From assembly GCF_024868665.1 (NCBI RefSeq), contig NC_079891.1, positions 31,394,036 to 31,458,035 on the forward strand: a DNA stretch of 64,000 bases. The letters run 5' to 3'. Both the position numbers and the translations under genes were made by a program. Below are positions 59,681-64,000 of this stretch, in pieces. This stretch comes from Triplophysa rosa. Lineage: Eukaryota; Chordata; Actinopteri; Cypriniformes; Nemacheilidae. Within the stretch, counting starts at the first letter, position 1. Each line of letters opens with the position of its first letter. Under the pieces are notes generated by a model, which was not told the origin of the DNA, searched no databases, and saw only the letters and a program-made list of their open reading frames with translations.

Positions 59681-62600
59681 AACAGATCCGTCTCACTGTT
59701 GTCGGCTCACTCGTCAACGCTGAATGAGATCTGCTCGATGGGCAGAATAACAGTTTTCCGAATACCCATAAATCATTGCTTGTTGTCCAGCATTTTAAGT
59801 TTCCTTCACAGCCGGAGTCCGTCGATTCCTCCACCTGTCCGCTCGGTGTGACATCGCTATCTGTTATTTGGGCTGAGCAGAATTTGACTTGTAATTGAAA
59901 ATCAGTAACGTGAGATTTTTCTCACTCCATCATCCCTTCGTGCTCAATACCGTCGCTCTGTCCAACAGGTTCATAAAAGACTACGCCATTAGAGGGCACT
60001 AACTGAGTAAACAAAATCTTTGGGGGATCTCGCCTTTGTAGTCGTGAAGATAATGAGGAGAAATGACTTTAAAGTGGGCTGAAGCGAGAGATTCATTCTT
60101 CCTGCGAGACCGTACAGCTGGAGCGGTTGCCGTGGATTTGTTGCCATGGCAACGGGTGGAGGTGATGGGGAAAGAGAAATTACATCTATTTAGGCACAAC
60201 ACGCACCCATCTGGCGTTAGTTGATAATTGGTACACATGTTTGTCAAATGCACTGAACAAATGAAGCCCATCAGTTTTCCCCGTAAGGTGATGTTCGTGT
60301 TGTTTAGACAAAAGCGAAACCTCTCGGAGGAGATTTAAGGGCTTAATATAAACATGATTTTAAATAAAAATGAATGTTTTTTATTCAAAACTACTAATGA
60401 AACGACACTACATTCTCAAAGCACGCAGCAAGGAACACTGGGAGCGGTTCGAGAAGAGGCCTTGGGCAATGACAGAAACCCCGTGCGTTAGCCCTGGGCT
60501 GCAGGACGGAGGGACGTGGCGCGCGAGCGAAGAATGGTAACACTGTCACATAAAACAGAGACACTGAAAAAAACCCACAGATTAATCACCATCACAGTAT
60601 GAAACCCCACCGCTGGCGGTTTATAATGTGTTACAATGCTTGCGCTTTATTGCGGTACGGGATCACGCTGTTAGAGGTTGAAATATAATTCAAGAACCGT
60701 GGGCTGCACTGTGGCATAACACAACAAGAATATTGATCCTGCCATGCTTTTAATATAATGCACATTTTTTTCTTGCCTCCAAGGATCAGCGTTTACAAAC
60801 CGTTCAGCATAAACAAACTTGAGTTGTATTTAATGCAGGGGCACTATGTGAATTATTTATAGGCTTTATTCAAAAAATTGTGAAAAGACACGTCAGTCAT
60901 TGGTGGTCTTGTGTTTTTGAGGGTCTTCTAAGTGATGCTGCAAACCGGGACTCATTCAATTGAGTTGCCGTATCTACCGGTGGTTTATTCGTTTCGGTCT
61001 GCTGTATTAATCTTGTAATGTTTGTGTCTTGTTTGAACGAGAGGACTTGGATATGTACAGGGAGTGATTGCAGTTGGATCCCATCCATTGTGAGCCGAGG
61101 CAACAAACGCTGAGTTTGATTAAAGGGAAAGCAAAATGCTTCAGACTGGGCATGCAATCAGCTTTAATGCATCTTGTGATGGAGTGTTTTTTAATGCCTG
61201 CGGTTTGCGGGCATAAATGATTACCGCATACGCTTTATGTCTTGTTCTAGCTCAGCTGTGTTAGTGTTTGTCACTTGGGCTTTTTGAGATGGAGAGTGCA
61301 GTTCGCTTCCTGACCACATGGTGGCAGTGTTACATCTTGGTTTTTTTAGATGGCGCCAAATGGCTCCACACCTGGTGAAGGAAGATGCCCTTTGCTGCCC
61401 AGCCAAGTCAATTTTGCTGGTGATTAAGACTTGGATGTGGACCCAGGTGATCCTAGATGAGCACGAAAATCGAGCGCTCTCCTGTTCACTTCAGGCTCTC
61501 TGGGCAATTTACTCTCGTATCTGCGGCAGGAAGTCAGAAAATAAACGTTCCCTCCAGTAGCTTTATCTGTCTGTGCTGTCTTCAAACCGAAACATACACA
61601 TTATCAAACTACAGATCCTCAGCTTTGACACAGCCATTAAATCTGTGAATAAACACAGCGGTTGAACAGTTAGCAAACGGTTCTGGTTTTTTTGGTTTTG
61701 TTTTCAGATGTCTTCCCCCACCCCGGTTTCATCATTTACTCAATCAGATGAGCTGATCTGACAGAGATGAACCACGTTGTGACGCAGAAACTCACACACA
61801 TGTGCGCACAATCACATTTGCGGGCGCCCACGAACCCAAAAGCGAACGCTGAATCACAGAGACCAGACGCAGAAAGACTCGGGGGCACAGCAGGAGTTTC
61901 TTTCTCTCTTTATCTTTGTCTCTTGCTTTCTCTCTCTCTCCCGTCCCCATTGCTTGCGCAAGCCTTAGGCTGAAAATGCCACTTACACACTAGATAAGAG
62001 CAAACAGCCTCTGTTGTTATCACACACACGCAAACACAAATCAAGCGTCATTCGCGCGATTACAGCACATCATTTTTTTTAATGGTAGGTGACTTACAAG
62101 TCTCCGTCGCTTAGCAAAACTGTCATATCTACGCTAGCATCTATGTAAACTCAACGGCAGCAATGCATTGTGGGCTACCACGCCTCATCTCCCATTAGAC
62201 AATCACACGAGCTCATCTATCGTGCACGTTCTAGTTAAAGTGAGACTGACTCCAGATCGCATTTATCACATGCCTGTCTCCTACACGCGTCACATGACAA
62301 CACCTGATATTGTCAGCATGCTGTAACGCACATAGGCTACATACGAGGCCCCCTCTGTGCGCCTTGAAAACATCTTGAGTCAATCCAAGCAAAATCCTGA
62401 CTTTTGAAACAAAATCCAATTTCACTGCGAAATGTAATAAAAGCAGTAGGGCTCCAGGACATGTTTGGCTGCGCGGAGACCTGAGGATTATACTTATTAG
62501 ACTTCAACACAGAACCACAGCCTCGAGGCAGCGCAGGTTATTTTGATGAATGTTGTGAAACAAAATATGAGGGTGACAAGAAGGATGACCAGGAAAAACA

Positions 62601-62705
62601 AAACAGCAGGACGTAATAAAAAAAATAGGTCACCCCCTTGTGCTGTACCGGCAAACGTTTGAACTGGTGGAAAAGAATTAACAATGCAAAGCTGCTTTTA
62701 AATGA
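59681..62705. other. Gene-free stretch, GC-richer, with an X-box
   Basis: No gene. 59960-60260 and 60420-60540 are GC-richer and keep CpGs. GTTGCCATGGCAAC lies at 60140-60153. 61740-62350 has pyrimidine-rich and CpG-containing patches, including 'gcaatgcattgtgggctacc' at 62160. Frames of 60-90 codons are unrecognised. Confidence 0.4.
60140..60153. promoter_or_regulatory. Perfect palindromic RFX X-box motif
   Basis: GTTGCCATGGCAAC is a perfect 14-bp palindrome matching the known RFX-family X-box consensus (two RGYAAC half-sites). A half-site-like 'ggttgccgtgg' lies just upstream at about 60125-60135. X-boxes drive ciliary and neural genes, but no gene is visible here; binding is inferred from the motif only. 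Confidence 0.5.
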
Positions 62706-63003
62706 ATTAAAGCTGCAATTTGTGACTTTTGCTTCTATATCGCCATCTCCGAAACGAAAGGTTGATTCTAACAGGTTACCTTACATACAAATCTTTACGC
62801 GGGTTAAGAAGTCAAATGATGTGAAACCGATTATTATGAAATTATAAATCATCATTTTTTCTATAAGCTTGCTGTTGGGAATCAGGGCGACGAGGCACTT
62901 TTAAACCATTTTTATGTACGAGCCAATTATGAATAAACACAGTAGCTAACTCAACTGTACGAGAAACTTCTCTGAAATTAATCAGCGTGCACTGACTATA
63001 TGT
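62706..63003. mobile_element. Diverged interspersed repeat ('attaaagctgcaattt')
   Basis: Runs from 'attaaagctgcaatttgtga' through 'tatatcgccatctccg', 'agcttgctgttgggaatcag' and 'acgagccaattatgaataaa' to 'aaacttctctgaaattaatc'. The order matches a teleost TTAA-type repeat as I recall it, and part matches 16104-16270. The right terminus is unclear. Confidence 0.6.
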
Positions 63004-63402
63004 GTGTATATACAGTATATGTACATGCGTGTGTGTGTTTGTTAAAGATATATATTTTTATTTAATACCACACATTGTCCCTTCTGTCTGACAGATTGAA
63101 GTAAAATAGGTGTCTTGAGAAATCGCAGCCGTCTTTTCAACAGCTCCTGGTTCTGTAAACAACAAAATAAGCCAGCTTGCAGTACGGAGGATTCACATTT
63201 AGGAGACAACGTGTAAGTGAGGTGTGAAAGGATTGAGAGAATGTGGTGATAAAATGAGATGATATGAGATGTATACAGATAGAAGTGAGAAGTTAGATGA
63301 GGCGAAATGACCAGGTTAAGTGTAATTAAGGGCTGAGAAAGTGATGAGATGGAAAAAGAGCCAGAATAAGAAAATAAGGCTTGTTCACACCAAGGACGAT
63401 AA

Positions 63403-63898
63403 CTATAGACCACTTTGCAAGATGTGAACACTTGTCCAGAAGCACTTGCCGTTTAAATTGTTTATTTTATTTCTTAAATCTTAGATGTTATTTAATATTT
63501 TGATTCGGTTACACTTTTTTCGTTGGTTACATTCCGTTCAAACCTTTGTGCAGTGTTAAAAACCGAAACAGGAAGGTTTTTTCCGGACCAGCGTTGTTTA
63601 TGTTTTCTGAAGTGGTCTGTAAAGATTGTTGATACAAATTGTTCTAAATGTTAGCGAATACACACCACAACAATAACAGTAACGATACAGATAAACAATA
63701 TGTTGGTTTTGGATGCTAGTGTAATTTAGACCACTTTGGATGAATCAACGCTGGTCCCGAAGAACTTCTTGTTTCACTACACAAACATTTGAACAAAAAT
63801 ACAATGAACAGAACATTTAAAAATCTATTTAAAATGTTAAAAACTAAAACCAGAGGTGCTTCTGGACCAGTGTTTACATCTTGCAAAGGGGTCTATAG
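63403..63898. mobile_element. Composite of two small 'ctatagaccac' miniature elements
   Basis: 'ctatagaccactttgcaaga' at 63403 pairs with 'tcttgcaaaggggtctatag' ending at 63898. Between them, 'tccggaccagcgttg...gtggtctgtaaag' (about 63580-63630) pairs with 'tttagaccactttgg...caacgctggtcccg' (about 63725-63765). This gives four related termini in the order of two adjacent elements. The left flank 'cacaccaaggacgataacta' is part of another fish repeat. Confidence 0.6.
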
Positions 63899-63907
63899 TT
63901 CTTTATA

Positions 63908-64000
63908 AAATGGTCAGTTCTGGTCCTTGATTCTGATTGGCTGAGCGGAGTTCTAAGCCGTTATAAAATACCTCAATATATAACGGCTGACCGCACCACA
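63908..64000. mobile_element. Repeat end cut by the window ('ttctgattggctgagcgga')
   Basis: 'ggtccttgattctgattggc', 'tgagcggagttctaagccg' and 'tataacggctgaccgcacca' match the start of a fish repeat I recall. It continues beyond the window, so type and length cannot be judged. Confidence 0.45.

Noticed and set aside
63042..63431. 129-codon minus-strand frame
   Set aside because: Composition-driven Ser/Ile/His-rich translation of 'gagatg'-type low-complexity DNA; overlaps a repeat start.

Overview
The window looks like intergenic or intronic DNA from a teleost fish, most probably a cyprinid (carp, minnow or zebrafish relative). The evidence is the AT-rich base composition, the (GT)n microsatellites and the repeat families. 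These include palindromic TTAA-flanked Angel-type elements, tRNA-derived SINEs ending in a 'ctttggataaaagc.tctgccaaatgcat' core, hAT and Tc1/mariner-like miniature elements, and a LINE tail made of (gattct)n. Family names come from recalled repeat sequences and could not be checked here.

No protein-coding gene could be supported. The longest open frame is 163 codons (10344-10835). It begins inside a transposon end, and its length is about what chance gives in 64 kb of AT-rich DNA. No frame resembles a known protein domain, and no tRNA, rRNA, microRNA or CRISPR array was found. A few short segments with good splice signals (7225-7271 minus; 14026-14094, 15139-15153 and 4237-4261 plus) are listed as findings only.

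Layout. 0-9 kb: Angel copies, a TTAA element, a hAT-like element, two long GT tracts, SINE pieces. 8.96-10.38 kb: a Tc1-like miniature element split by a 1-kb inverted repeat. 10.4-20.4 kb: mostly unique DNA with two Angel copies. 20.5-21.3 kb: a TTAA element with another element nested in it. 23.6-29 kb: dense transposon cluster, including a hAT element with a perfect 8-bp target duplication (28079-28552). 29-35.5 kb: long, nearly repeat-free stretch. 35.57-35.99 kb: a miniature element with 24-bp perfect terminal repeats and a 9-bp flanking direct repeat. 38.2-56.2 kb: scattered elements, including three copies of one family in two structural forms. 57.27-59.68 kb: three-level transposon nest. 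59.7-62.7 kb: unique DNA with a perfect RFX X-box. 62.7-64 kb: more miniature elements, the last cut by the window end.

The unique stretches hold GC-richer patches and clusters of homeodomain-type TAAT cores, plus PBX-MEIS, paired octamer, paired CCAAT and RFX motifs. That would suit a regulatory landscape around a developmental gene outside the window. This is inference and needs cross-species alignment. I saw no convincing evidence for a wholly new biological system. The most unusual items are the nested and two-form transposons, the near-perfect 59-bp hairpin and the X-box.
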